Shown here: one piece after another, positions 45,101-53,532 of the stretch
Position numbering within the stretch: the first letter of the stretch is position 1
Layout of the letters: every line of letters begins with the position of its first letter
Assembly: GCA_903876665.1 (NCBI GenBank)
Contig: CAIRAY010000150.1
Span: forward strand, 1-64,000
Length of the DNA: 64,000 bases
Source: an uncultured Fibrobacterota bacterium
GTDB lineage: Bacteria; Fibrobacterota; Fibrobacteria; Fibrobacterales; Fibrobacteraceae
Direction: 5' to 3'
The notes under the pieces: model-generated
What the model was told of the DNA's origin: nothing
Database searches by the model: none
The model's input: only the letters and a program-made list of their open reading frames with translations
Position numbers and translations under genes: made by a program

Positions 45101-46548
45101 CGGATGCCACCCTTTTGAGCGGTAAAGTGGTTGAAAATCCCAAGACCATTTGGATCAGCGATGATGAATTCGATATGACCTGGAAGGCGGGCACCAAGGA
45201 CTCCAATGAAACGGTGAAGGTCCTTAAGGATGGCGTTTCCTTGATCATACGCACCTATTGTGATCCGACCAAGGACTTTTGTGGCAAAGACACCCTGGTG
45301 GTTCGTCGCAATACCAAAATACCAGTGATCACCTGGGAGGAGACCGATTCCGTTGATAGCCTTCCCAAATACACGGTGATCGCACCACAAAATCCCAAGG
45401 ATACAGTGGTCTATTTCAATGATCCCAAAAAAGTATTTGGGGGCCTGGTGACTTTTGTGGATTCATTGGGAAAAGAGCAGACCGTTTCTTTTGGTTCACC
45501 CAAGACCTTTAAGGAAGGCAAAAACACCACTTTGCGTTACACCTATGTGGATGTTTATGGCAATACCGTTACTGCTTCCATCGTCGTGATTCTGGATACC
45601 ACGCCTCCCAAGGTGACCATCCTAAGTCCCACCGAAGATGCGACTATTTATGTCTATAATGTGGATGTCGCCTGGACCGTTGATGGCACCTTGATGGACA
45701 CTCTGAACCGTGCGAGCCTTGAAGGAGGCTACAATAAAATAGTGCGGAATTATTCGGACCTGGCCGGAAACGTTGGTTCCGATACGGTGATGGTGCGTCT
45801 GGTTGTTAAGAAGAATGATATTGTGGTGAACCTGGTCGAGGCCATGGTAGACCTCGATCCCAAGAAAGTTGCGTTAGTGGAGAAGGAATATCCATCACGT
45901 AAGGATGAGCGCTATTCCCTTTCTGTGGTCAATCAGCAGACCCTGGATGAAGAAGAAGTGGCGTACGGTTCCGCAAGCCAGACCCAGCATGTTGTTCCTG
46001 GTTCTGGCCGAGTCTATGATGGCACGTTGAATACCCATTTGGGACCGACTTTGAGGGTGGAAGCCAAGTTCCAGCAAGTTGGTGGAGTGAATGGAGAAGG
46101 AGTTCCACGGGGCGGAACGCTTGCGGATTTGTTGGAACGGACCCGCTCACAGGACATCAAGGACGAGGACGTTTTGTGTGGCGAGCCTTTGCCCAAAGAT
46201 CCTTTTGTGGTGCCCATCTGGAAAAACCGTTTGCAGGTTGAGGTTCAGATGTTTGATAACATGGGTCAATTTGTGGATCGTTTTGTGGTGACTCAGGATT
46301 CCATTTCTTCCCGTTACCTCAATGACGGCGGAATCGGTGTATTCTACTTCAGCCTCGAACCCGACAAGGGCGACATGCGCCTCAAATCGACCAGCGGAAG
46401 AGCCATCGCCAATGGAGCCTACATCCTTCGGGGGCTAGTGAAGGTCAGTTCCACCTACCTATTCTGCTCGGGCGAGTTTACCAAGGGTCAACGGGTAACT
46501 TCGACAGACAATATCCTCAAATCATTTGGGTACCGTCGCGGGGAATGA
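42112..46548 (+). CDS. giant secreted adhesin-like protein with Calx-beta and cadherin-like repeats
   Basis: 1478 residues from the ATG at 42112 (a second ATG follows directly); this start gives the signal peptide MMRYHGAIFLSCLLFLGLTG, LWAQG. Residues about 30-410 are a beta-rich N-terminal region with an adhesin look (KVLPPGNYGDISLLYQSKMV). Three Calx-beta-like modules follow at about 420-780 (DYFDLVLDSV, EPDDTVRIAL, EGDEQIRLVFDP) and two cadherin-like modules at about 780-990. The last 490 residues match the end of the previous protein, including DNMGQFVDRFVV and GRAIANGAYILRG, reminiscent of FlgD-type Ig domains used as type IX-like sorting tails. Probably calcium-binding and cell-surface. 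Confidence 0.85.
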   Translation: MMRYHGAIFLSCLLFLGLTGLWAQGFGDGAGQSSIPEGILKFGLYGKEWVNVGYNGKTADSGAVGSSGYIALAQDAMLRWDTYAGGEVRGNVNNKILGNLTANGKVYFTNLLSVEKTIWAKDSLRLDGSGGANLIKGNAYVGLGLKLGYSNTIQGITTVPNGAISVQDYAHSNTFGATALTAGQGNQLLAGVNTAANLKWNTAFSRPLSWDSMTYTVPSTAVSFDATKTCSIAQFLTWDNTAATCVLVTGAAAMTLQTAPNGAKVLPPGNYGDISLLYQSKMVLGEGIYNFKSLTLNGAQAQIPVWQPTGGRTQILVEGNISLSQDQFMLRPASTATDFNKAFSATDLAIKGGSVLLYSNGTNVTLGQFTYVWGTVMAPNALIDVKYDSRLFGQALGNQIQVAQNFEGNNGRYIPFYPTKPKIDLVFSGGALLDEGSGGGTKIFPINFSLDHENGLPVTVYFHTQSRIPAQAGNADASDYTGVAKDSITFGVGVISVSFSKVTINKDAQYEADDYFDLVLDSVVNGRLDSVSANNVYPLGIRNDDAPPVMEFADTSTVTVSESVATTLMATELNAASILDAIANVSHSAKNGGMVSSTATTHTISSGLVSGSLVLNWLNDGMDEPDDTVRIALRSGTSMTVGPDSVKTIIITDDDATTKLAPGMQTAFVVAEPAGALSATTTVKVPIVLAGVSGWPITWAMNLLSVGTGGAIKDLDFVLVKAEGAIAPGSLSDTLVVKINNDILDEGDEQIRLVFDPIMGATKHLDFSGKDTISIIIGNNDGPIAVDDSVIIGENAPVGTQIKRLADLLEASPDTTALYDWTLLPGLDASKFNLVNVPVSGWILTVKDSVAFDFELADHVFDVDVRVFGSFHDDTARIVVSVNNVQETPIAPDSASSILLENPTAGIPVDTLFPGENSGWNLEWTIAGGTGSKNFIVTTDANGAAVLFVKTGANIDYEATKTQTLTLVLTNQSGLSDTTWVTVQIKNVLEYTQVSIADATLLSGKVVENPKTIWISDDEFDMTWKAGTKDSNETVKVLKDGVSLIIRTYCDPTKDFCGKDTLVVRRNTKIPVITWEETDSVDSLPKYTVIAPQNPKDTVVYFNDPKKVFGGLVTFVDSLGKEQTVSFGSPKTFKEGKNTTLRYTYVDVYGNTVTASIVVILDTTPPKVTILSPTEDATIYVYNVDVAWTVDGTLMDTLNRASLEGGYNKIVRNYSDLAGNVGSDTVMVRLVVKKNDIVVNLVEAMVDLDPKKVALVEKEYPSRKDERYSLSVVNQQTLDEEEVAYGSASQTQHVVPGSGRVYDGTLNTHLGPTLRVEAKFQQVGGVNGEGVPRGGTLADLLERTRSQDIKDEDVLCGEPLPKDPFVVPIWKNRLQVEVQMFDNMGQFVDRFVVTQDSISSRYLNDGGIGVFYFSLEPDKGDMRLKSTSGRAIANGAYILRGLVKVSSTYLFCSGEFTKGQRVTSTDNILKSFGYRRGE

Positions 46549-46611
46549 TTGCTGGGGTGGCGAAAGTCTCCCTTACAACAATCTATTGCGACTTACAAAG
46601 AATTTATGGAT

Positions 46612-46680
46612 TGTCATGCCCAGCATGGGCATCACAGAATATTTCCGAATGGTGCGGTGATGCCCATGCTGGGCATGACA
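46612..46680. repeat. 69-bp palindromic repeat (REPIN-like), full copy
   Basis: Arms of 24 bp (46612-46635 and 46657-46680) are perfect inverted repeats around a 21-base loop. Each arm is itself a small hairpin (atgccca-gca-tgggcat). It sits between two convergent genes and could serve as a terminator for both. Confidence 0.92.
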
Positions 46681-46690
46681 GGCTTTCTAT

Positions 46691-47731
46691 TTACACTTCG
46701 AACATTTGCCCGCTGATCGAAACCTTGCGTAGCTCGGGGATGAGTTTCGCGAGCACCGCAGGGGTGATGGACTGTTTGGGATCGTCGCCGGTTCCCTGCA
46801 CGGGTTTGCAATGGGTCTCGATGATGACGCCGTCCGCACCGTATGCTGCAGCAGCCAGGGCTGCCCGAGGCACATACTTGGCTTTGCCGACGCTGTGGGA
46901 GGGATCCACCACGACTGGAGCCCAGGTACGCTCTTTGAGGAGCTGGGTGATGGATTCGTCCGGGTGATTGCGGTAGCCGTTCATGGAAGGCAGGGTTCCG
47001 CGCGGGCAGAGCATCACATTGTGATTGCCTGCGCCGGCGATGTACTCGGCGGCCAAAATAAACTCATCGACCGGACCCATGTGGATCGAGCGCTTGAGCA
47101 GAACCTGAATGCCGGTGCCGGCGGTCAATTTGCCGATCTGAGTCAGTAGGCGGTAGTTCAGCGCGTTGCGGGCGCCGACCTGCAGCACATCGACCTTGGC
47201 GTCGACGCAGAGTTGCACTTCGTCAAATTCCATGACTTCGGTAACGATCTGCAAACCGGTGCGGGCACGAGCCTCAACTAAGATGTCGAGAGCTTTGGCA
47301 TCGCCCTGATAGCTGTAGGGCGAGGTGCGTGGCTTCCAGACTCCGCCACGGAGTGCGTCGGCGCCGGCTTCCTTGACCGCGGCCGCAGTTTCGTAAAAAA
47401 GGTTCGGATTTTTGGGGTCGATGGCGCAGGGGCCAGCTACAATCACGAATTCACGGCCCAGCTCCTTGCCACCCAGTACAATGCGGGCCTGACCGTGCAG
47501 GTTCTCTTTGGCGAGTACCTTGTAGGGAACTTGGATGCGGTCCACGCGCTTGACATAGGGCAAGCCTTCGATGCGGTTGACAAGCAGCTGGCTTGTCTCG
47601 TCACCGATAATCGCGTAAACGGACATGGCGTCGCCCTGGATGGGGCGAATGGTGCAGTTGAACTCGGCAACGATGGCCTGGACCTCGGCGAGCTGTTCTG
47701 GAGTAAAGTGACCTTTGTGCGGAATAATCAT
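46691..47731 (-). CDS. aroF: 3-deoxy-7-phosphoheptulonate synthase (type I-beta)
   Basis: 346 residues. An N-terminal ACT-like/ferredoxin-like domain (1-70, IRPIQGDAMSVYAIIGDE) precedes the TIM barrel, as in the Thermotoga-type DAHP synthase. Barrel motifs: VIVAGPCAIDPKNP, LRGGVWKPRTSPYSYQG, LLKRSIHMG, CPRGTLPS and VVVDPSHSVGKAKY. It condenses PEP with erythrose 4-phosphate at the head of aromatic amino acid synthesis. The N-terminal domain gives feedback control in relatives. No other aro genes are adjacent. Confidence 0.95.
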   Translation of the reverse strand: MIIPHKGHFTPEQLAEVQAIVAEFNCTIRPIQGDAMSVYAIIGDETSQLLVNRIEGLPYVKRVDRIQVPYKVLAKENLHGQARIVLGGKELGREFVIVAGPCAIDPKNPNLFYETAAAVKEAGADALRGGVWKPRTSPYSYQGDAKALDILVEARARTGLQIVTEVMEFDEVQLCVDAKVDVLQVGARNALNYRLLTQIGKLTAGTGIQVLLKRSIHMGPVDEFILAAEYIAGAGNHNVMLCPRGTLPSMNGYRNHPDESITQLLKERTWAPVVVDPSHSVGKAKYVPRAALAAAAYGADGVIIETHCKPVQGTGDDPKQSITPAVLAKLIPELRKVSISGQMFEV

Positions 47732-47869
47732 AATGCGCCAAGTATAGAAAAGGGGAGGGGAAGGATGTGATGAGGGGTCCCTGCTTTTCCGATGATTGGC
47801 GAACTGAAGCCCCTGGACCGGAAATTTCTGAGGATCTAGCTATCTTTGCGGACGGAGAATTAGAACAAT

Positions 47870-49144
47870 ATGATCCGATCCAAATTTGCCGGCCTCGCGC
47901 TCTTGATGATTTTTACCATGCCCTCAATCGCACAGGATAGCCTCCCTGCGGTTCCCGCAGGTGTCCCTACGGATATACCGGTGGCGGTGATTCCCACCGT
48001 TCTGGCCCCCGCCGATAGCGTCACCCGGAACGCCTTGCACGACAGCCTAGCCACCGCCTTTATCCAAACCTGGTTCGGAAGCCCTGCCGAAGCCTTGGTG
48101 GGCAAAGCCTCTCTGAAACTGGATGCCTACGATTCGTTGCAAAAGAATTTTCCTGTAAAGGCTTTCATCAAAGAGGGAATCCTGGAATTTTCCCTTCAAG
48201 GAATTTTGCCCTTTCCCAAAGATTCCCTGGCTCGCTTCCGCAAGGCCAAAGACTGGAAGGTGAAGGTTTCGTACCATGACCACACCATTTTTGCGCAGCC
48301 CAAAAAGAAGGATAAACGGGCAATCCTTATCGATGGAGTCTCCATTGAGGTCAATGGCATCTCCTATCCAATTCTCGCAGAATTCTGGCTGCCCGCAAAA
48401 GTAACCGCTTCGCCCGAGTACACGGCCTGGCGCGACTCCCTCCAGGCTCAGGGACGATTACGCACAACATTCCGAGGCTGGATGACTGACCCCCGAGATT
48501 CCCAAACCTACCCCTGGATTCGGCTCGACAGCAACGACTGGTTCTCCCGCTACCTGTCCTATGGCGTAGATGGATCCTATCCTTGCTCGGATCGCCCGGA
48601 ACACGCCGGTTGTCGCAAGTATTCCCGGGGTGATGCCTCCAGTATTTGCCCAGCGGGTTGGGGGATCCCGGGACCTGTGGAAATCACCCATTTCATGCGT
48701 GCCTGGAGAGGCTCCGGGCCCGACACAGCCAATCCATTTATGTTTGGCCCAGCGGTGTGGGAAATCGCCGATGCGGATTCCCTTTTGGAAAACGGAGCCC
48801 GTATGCTGGTCACCCCTTGGACGGGCCTGGGGATGATCGCTCCCCATTTCTGGACCTATCTGGAATCCTTTGCCACCGACTCGGCTTCCCGGGTTGGTCT
48901 TTTGCAGTTTGGCTGGTCCGAAACGGGCTGGATGTCGGAATTCAATGTGGACGAAAACGACCGCAAGGTTCGCCCCATCCGTTGTGTGCGTAAGGATATT
49001 CCCAAGTCCGAGGTGGCTCCGGACCTATCCTCCGAAACTCTCCCGTTGCCAGAGCCTTCGGCTAATTCCGTGGTGCCGATGGAGCCCGTTGTTGATGCGA
49101 TTTCGGCTACGGAATCTCCAAACACAAATCCACCCACTCCATGA
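47870..49144 (+). CDS. secreted FISUMP-domain protein (Fib_succ_major type)
   Basis: 424 residues with a signal peptide (FAGLALLMIFTMPSIAQD). Residues about 195-385 follow the Fibrobacter succinogenes major paralogous domain: GWMTDPRDSQTYPWIRLDSN, GVDGSYPCSD, SSICPAGWGIPGPVEIT and VRPIRCVRKD, with paired cysteines. The C-terminal 40 residues are low-complexity Pro/Ser/Glu. Function of the domain is unknown; it is expanded in Fibrobacter surface proteins. The stop overlaps the start of the acyltransferase gene by 4 bases. Confidence 0.85.
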   Translation: MIRSKFAGLALLMIFTMPSIAQDSLPAVPAGVPTDIPVAVIPTVLAPADSVTRNALHDSLATAFIQTWFGSPAEALVGKASLKLDAYDSLQKNFPVKAFIKEGILEFSLQGILPFPKDSLARFRKAKDWKVKVSYHDHTIFAQPKKKDKRAILIDGVSIEVNGISYPILAEFWLPAKVTASPEYTAWRDSLQAQGRLRTTFRGWMTDPRDSQTYPWIRLDSNDWFSRYLSYGVDGSYPCSDRPEHAGCRKYSRGDASSICPAGWGIPGPVEITHFMRAWRGSGPDTANPFMFGPAVWEIADADSLLENGARMLVTPWTGLGMIAPHFWTYLESFATDSASRVGLLQFGWSETGWMSEFNVDENDRKVRPIRCVRKDIPKSEVAPDLSSETLPLPEPSANSVVPMEPVVDAISATESPNTNPPTP

Positions 49145-50394
49145 ATTTTGCTTCCCGCTTTGCGGTTCTGCGCTTTCCCTTAATGGTCCTGGTGGCCTTC
49201 ATTCATGCGGATAACCGCGACATCTGGGTGAATGGAACCATTGGTGTGCTTAGGCCTGAGGGCGATTTTGCCTTGTGGCTTCGCTATTTCCTGAGTCAAG
49301 GTGTGGCCCGGGTTGCTGTTCCGCTGTTCTTTGCCATTTCTGGTTACCTGTTCTTTTTGGGCATGGAGGGTAGCTTCGTTGAATTTGTACGTAAATGGAG
49401 AAATCGAGCGCGTACCCTGCTGATGCCATTTGTGGCGTGGAGCATTTTTGTTTTTGTGATCGTCTGTGCCGTTCGTCAGCAGTGGCCCTATACTCATGGC
49501 TTGGAAGCCACCCTCAACAAGTTGTTTGGGCTTACCAAGCCCATGTACCTTTTCCACTTCTGGTTCCTCCGGGACTTGATCCTGATGATCCTTCTCGCCC
49601 CCGTATGGTGGTTTCTGGGCCAGGACATGCGAATTAAAGTGCAAGTCAGTCATGCTAAAGTGCAAGCCTGTCATGCTAAAGTGCAAGCCTGTCATGCTAA
49701 AGTGCAAGCCTGTCATGCCCGGCACGGGCATCACAGAGAATTGCCGAATGGTGCGGTGTTGCCCGTGCCGGGCATGACAAAGACCACGGAACTACTGCAA
49801 AAGATTGAGATGTTTTTTATGCGTTTGCCTTGGTTTCTGCGGAAAAATCTGGCCTGGGTTTTCTTGGCAATTTTCGCTGGGGTGCATCTATTTTATCCCA
49901 TCCAATTTCCATTTCCGAGCTCTGTTGGAGTGCTTTACTTTTTCTTGGGGTGCGTGCTTGCCATGCGAAACTGGTCGGGCCTAACCCTTGATTATCATGG
50001 CAAAAAATGGATCGTCGCCTATGGGGTTATTGCCCTGGTCGATTCATTCGATTCTGGAAATCCCTGGTCTAGGTATGTTCATGAGGCCAGTCTTTTCGTG
50101 GGTTGTGGGGCGTTCCTCGCTTTTGCCAAGATGATCCAAACCCGATGGGGGAAGGTTTCCCGTGTATTGGAAATACTGGCTCCGGCGAGTTTTTTCCTCT
50201 ACGCGGGGCATGAGCCCCTTTTGCACTACACTCGGCACGGACTCAATCTTCTCTTGCCCGGTGGAATCGACCGGGGCGCATATTTGCTCTACCTTTTGCC
50301 ACCCTTGTTTGCTGTGGTTTTTTGCACAAGCCTTTACTTCCTGGCCATCCGCAGAGTCCCCATTTTGAAGACTCTGTTTGCGGGTGGTCGCTAA
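49141..50394 (+). CDS. acyltransferase-3 family membrane protein with repeat-derived insertion
   Basis: 417 residues, about ten membrane segments, of the OafA/NodX acyltransferase family that acylate surface sugars. Family marks: RFPLMVLVAFIHADN at the start (FIH as the active-site histidine region), AVPLFFAISGYLFFLG and FLYAGHEPLLHY. Residues about 166-213 are foreign: four seven-residue repeats (KVQACHA) followed by a translated 69-bp palindrome, both multiples of three, placed after the segment LILMILLAPVWWFLGQ. The frame stays open. Translationally coupled to the FISUMP gene by an atga overlap. Confidence 0.87.
   Translation: MNFASRFAVLRFPLMVLVAFIHADNRDIWVNGTIGVLRPEGDFALWLRYFLSQGVARVAVPLFFAISGYLFFLGMEGSFVEFVRKWRNRARTLLMPFVAWSIFVFVIVCAVRQQWPYTHGLEATLNKLFGLTKPMYLFHFWFLRDLILMILLAPVWWFLGQDMRIKVQVSHAKVQACHAKVQACHAKVQACHARHGHHRELPNGAVLPVPGMTKTTELLQKIEMFFMRLPWFLRKNLAWVFLAIFAGVHLFYPIQFPFPSSVGVLYFFLGCVLAMRNWSGLTLDYHGKKWIVAYGVIALVDSFDSGNPWSRYVHEASLFVGCGAFLAFAKMIQTRWGKVSRVLEILAPASFFLYAGHEPLLHYTRHGLNLLLPGGIDRGAYLLYLLPPLFAVVFCTSLYFLAIRRVPILKTLFAGGR
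49636..49719. repeat. 4 x 21-bp tandem repeat inside a gene
   Basis: Four units of aaagtgcaagcctgtcatgct (first and last slightly different), adjoining the palindromic repeat and sharing its tgtcatgc end. It adds 28 codons. Confidence 0.95.
49711..49779. repeat. 69-bp palindromic repeat (REPIN-like) inside a gene
   Basis: The same length and plan as 46612-46680: 24-bp arms with one mismatch, a 21-base loop almost identical (ccgaatggtgcg). It contributes exactly 23 codons to the acyltransferase. Confidence 0.95.
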
Positions 50395-50399
50395 GCTGT

Positions 50400-53300
50400 T
50401 TACTTCGAAGTCGCGGTATACACGCCATCCCACTTTTCGCCTGCGGGCACAGGTGGGTGGTCCTTGAAGGCGATGGTGCGCTTGATGAATACATGCGAAG
50501 GAGTGACCTTGGAACCCGGATCCCGGTCCGGGTGGTTGGGCTCCATCGCCAAGCACTGTTCAAACAAGGCGAGGGCTTCGTCCCAGCGTGTGTCGATGTA
50601 GGCTGTGCGGGCGAGGTTCCACAGGCGAACGAGCTCGAGGAGCTCCGGAGTCGCGTCTTCCGTGAGGGCCAGCAGTTCATGGCAAAGCACGGGCTCGGTT
50701 TTCCCCATCACCACGACCAGATCCAAAGGCCGTGAAAGGATGGTGCCGGGCACCAATTGTTGCAAGGTCTCATCCGCAATTTGGATGTAAACTCCATATT
50801 GCTTGGCAGCACTCTCCAGGCGGGCTGCCAGGTTCACGGTATCGCCCATCATGGTGTAGTTTTTGCGCATTTCCGAGCCCATATTGCCCACCACCATGCG
50901 TCCGGTATTGACTCCGATACGCATGTGCATTTTGTGAACCAGCTTAGGCCATTTATCGCCTTCGGAGCTCCACTTTTCACGCAGGAGATGCAAATGTTTT
51001 TGCATCTTCAAACTAAGCACGCAGGCTCGTTGGGCGTGGTCTTCCATTTTGACCGGAGCGCCGAAGATGGCCACAATCGCATCTCCAATGTATTTATCCA
51101 AGGTTCCTTTTTCTTTGGCCAGGAGCTCGGTCATTGCGCCCAGGTATTCATTGAGGAGCTCCACCAGTTTTTCTGGACTGCCAATGGCTTCGGAGAAGGA
51201 GGAGAACCCGGCGATGTCAGTAAAATATGCAGTGGCGTAAACTTCTTCGCCACCGAGTTTTGGCATCTCCTCCGCTTCCTTCATCTGTTCAATCAGTTCA
51301 GGAGAAATGTATTGTTTGAAAGTTCGGTCCAAAAAGCGTTTTTCCCGGTTTTCAAAAACGAAGCGGATCACCATGATCACAATATAACTGAGGACTAGCG
51401 TTAGCACCTGGCGCGCCATGCCAATGTAGGTGCCTCCATCGAAATAGCTGAGGCCTGCAAGGAAATAGCCGATGGAAAAAAGGATAAGCAAGGCAATGCC
51501 TACTGCGGGTGGCAGCATATTGGCCACCATTGCACACAAAAGCGCTAGGGCCAGAATAATGAGCAGTTGGCTGCGCTCGTCCAAAATTTGCAGGAAGTTT
51601 TCGTTGAGAATGTTTTCCAGAATGGTGGTATGGATCAGCACTCCGGGGAATTCGGCCTCATGCGGGGCAGAGACAAGGTCAAACAAAGCCGGCGCGGTTG
51701 AGCCTAGTACAAAAACCTTGCCCTGGAAGCTGGCCTGGTCAATACGATTGGCAACGAGTTCATAATAAGAGATTTGTTTGAAGGAGCGCTTGCTGCGCTT
51801 GGTGTCGTAAAGCCCGATGTACTTCACCTGCATGTGCAACTTCTCGTCCACAGGAATTCGAATGGCTTTTCCTACGCGACGGGTTGATCCTTTGGGGATG
51901 GCTTCCAGGTCGCTGATATTGGATGACAGAAGTTCCTTGAGAACGGAAGGGGTGAAAATGATGAAGCTGGGAACCGGTCGGTTCTTCTTCATGTCGTAAC
52001 CGAAGTCAAAATTGCAGGAGAGGAAGAGTTTGCGCTGGTTAGGCAGGGTTGCGATCTGCGTCTTTCCATCCAAAAGAACTTTTACTCCGTAATCGGTAAG
52101 CAAGGCCTCCTCTTCCTCCACCAAATCTTGAATTTTAATCTGTTTGGATTCGTCATCAAGTTGAAGATGAACCGTATCATTTAATTTTACCCCTTGGATT
52201 TTTGCAAGGTTCATGACACTGTCGAGGTTGGAAATGTTCAACAGGGCACGAACCATTGGTGCCGTGAGGGTTTGCGCGTCATTGATGTCCGCAGTCACAT
52301 CACCGAATTTGTCCTTGTTGATGATGACTTGATGGGTGATTTCGAGGGTCCTGGCCTGCCCTGGATTGGGACCCATGGCTAGGATTTGGTCTTTCTTTTT
52401 GATCAATTCGCGCACCATGGCCCAACTCAAGTTGGGATAGGTGGTCGTGATGAAGCCACTGCTGTCTTTGAAAATTCCAAGGGGTTTTCCCATGTCGACA
52501 TATTCACCAGGCTTAACTACGATGTCATTGGGATTCAAATGGAAGAGCAAGGCGACAGTTTGGATGGTAATTAGAGGATAGTAGCTGGGTCTGGTTCCTG
52601 GAACCAGTTCGGGATTGGGGAATCCGTGGAATAATGGCTCCTTACGGTGAACGCCATCGTCGTCCGGCATCACATTCACGAGTCCGAGGTAGGGTGTTGC
52701 CTGGGCAAGTTCGGGAAAAACATTGTCGAGCAGATCCCAAACCGTAACCGTTTCAGAGGGGAATTTATCTGGACTGAGAGTCCCTTTGGTGCCAATCTTT
52801 TGTTGCCATTCCGCTGTCGAAAGAGGTTGCCATTGGGTCGAGTGCTCGTAATTGCGGCGTTCCGTCATGGTCGCGCAAACGATTACATTGCCTGCATCTT
52901 TGATGCTTTGGATGAGTAGGGAATCATAATTGTAGGCGGCACGGATGGCGGGGTAATATTTCTCCCAATCCTCACCTTCACGGACCTGTTTCATGACCTC
53001 TAGGGCACTCTGTGCATTCCGCTCGCCAAAATCCGCATTTTTGAAAAGAATATCGAAGGTGATGGAGGAGGCGCCACCTTGGGCAAGGTAATCCACCACT
53101 TTGGCATGGTGACTGCGGGGCCAAGTGTTGTATGAGCCCAGTTTGCCGAGTGCCCGTTCATCAATGTCGACGACTTGAATGCGTTGTTCGATGGTGGAGT
53201 CCGTCTGAATCGCCTTTTCCTTGGGCGGAATCAGATTGTCGAGGGTGTACACATAGTTGAATTTGAAAGTCAAGTCATAGAACACACGCTCGAGCTGTTC

Positions 53301-53426
53301 CATGTATTTTGCGGTGATTCCCCCGAACTGGGATGCCAGGAAGATCACCAAACCCGTGGTCAAACTCGCAACGAGTCCAACCAGGATTTTTTTAATTGCT
53401 TTTTTGGATACATTCTTCTTTGCCAT
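50400..53426 (-). CDS. CHASE2-domain adenylate/guanylate cyclase (class III)
   Basis: 1008 residues. One N-terminal membrane segment (about 14-34), a long CHASE2 extracytoplasmic sensor (begins IQVVDIDERALGKLG; WPRSHHAKVVDYLAQGGA) to about 630, three membrane segments to about 710 (LLIILALALLCAMVANML), then a class III cyclase at about 725-915: AYFTDIAGFSSFSEAIG and YIGDAIVAIFGAP supply the two metal-binding aspartates, and GDTVNLAARLESAAK is the usual hallmark. It should make cAMP in response to a periplasmic signal. Convergent with the acyltransferase, 5 bases apart. Confidence 0.92.
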   Translation of the reverse strand: MAKKNVSKKAIKKILVGLVASLTTGLVIFLASQFGGITAKYMEQLERVFYDLTFKFNYVYTLDNLIPPKEKAIQTDSTIEQRIQVVDIDERALGKLGSYNTWPRSHHAKVVDYLAQGGASSITFDILFKNADFGERNAQSALEVMKQVREGEDWEKYYPAIRAAYNYDSLLIQSIKDAGNVIVCATMTERRNYEHSTQWQPLSTAEWQQKIGTKGTLSPDKFPSETVTVWDLLDNVFPELAQATPYLGLVNVMPDDDGVHRKEPLFHGFPNPELVPGTRPSYYPLITIQTVALLFHLNPNDIVVKPGEYVDMGKPLGIFKDSSGFITTTYPNLSWAMVRELIKKKDQILAMGPNPGQARTLEITHQVIINKDKFGDVTADINDAQTLTAPMVRALLNISNLDSVMNLAKIQGVKLNDTVHLQLDDESKQIKIQDLVEEEEALLTDYGVKVLLDGKTQIATLPNQRKLFLSCNFDFGYDMKKNRPVPSFIIFTPSVLKELLSSNISDLEAIPKGSTRRVGKAIRIPVDEKLHMQVKYIGLYDTKRSKRSFKQISYYELVANRIDQASFQGKVFVLGSTAPALFDLVSAPHEAEFPGVLIHTTILENILNENFLQILDERSQLLIILALALLCAMVANMLPPAVGIALLILFSIGYFLAGLSYFDGGTYIGMARQVLTLVLSYIVIMVIRFVFENREKRFLDRTFKQYISPELIEQMKEAEEMPKLGGEEVYATAYFTDIAGFSSFSEAIGSPEKLVELLNEYLGAMTELLAKEKGTLDKYIGDAIVAIFGAPVKMEDHAQRACVLSLKMQKHLHLLREKWSSEGDKWPKLVHKMHMRIGVNTGRMVVGNMGSEMRKNYTMMGDTVNLAARLESAAKQYGVYIQIADETLQQLVPGTILSRPLDLVVVMGKTEPVLCHELLALTEDATPELLELVRLWNLARTAYIDTRWDEALALFEQCLAMEPNHPDRDPGSKVTPSHVFIKRTIAFKDHPPVPAGEKWDGVYTATSK

Positions 53427-53532
53427 AATAGACTCAACATAGTCATTGGATCGGGACTCCGCAAGGCAATCCAGCTCAAATTCCGCTGTGCAAAAAGGTA
53501 TATTTGGACGGTACTATAAAACAAGGATTTCT
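53427..53532. promoter_or_regulatory. divergent region between cyclase and gcvT
   Basis: 106 bases; an AT-rich tatatttggacggtactataaa lies about 30 bases before gcvT, the likely promoter, and an aagga ribosome binding site precedes its ATG. Otherwise nothing visible. Confidence 0.35.
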
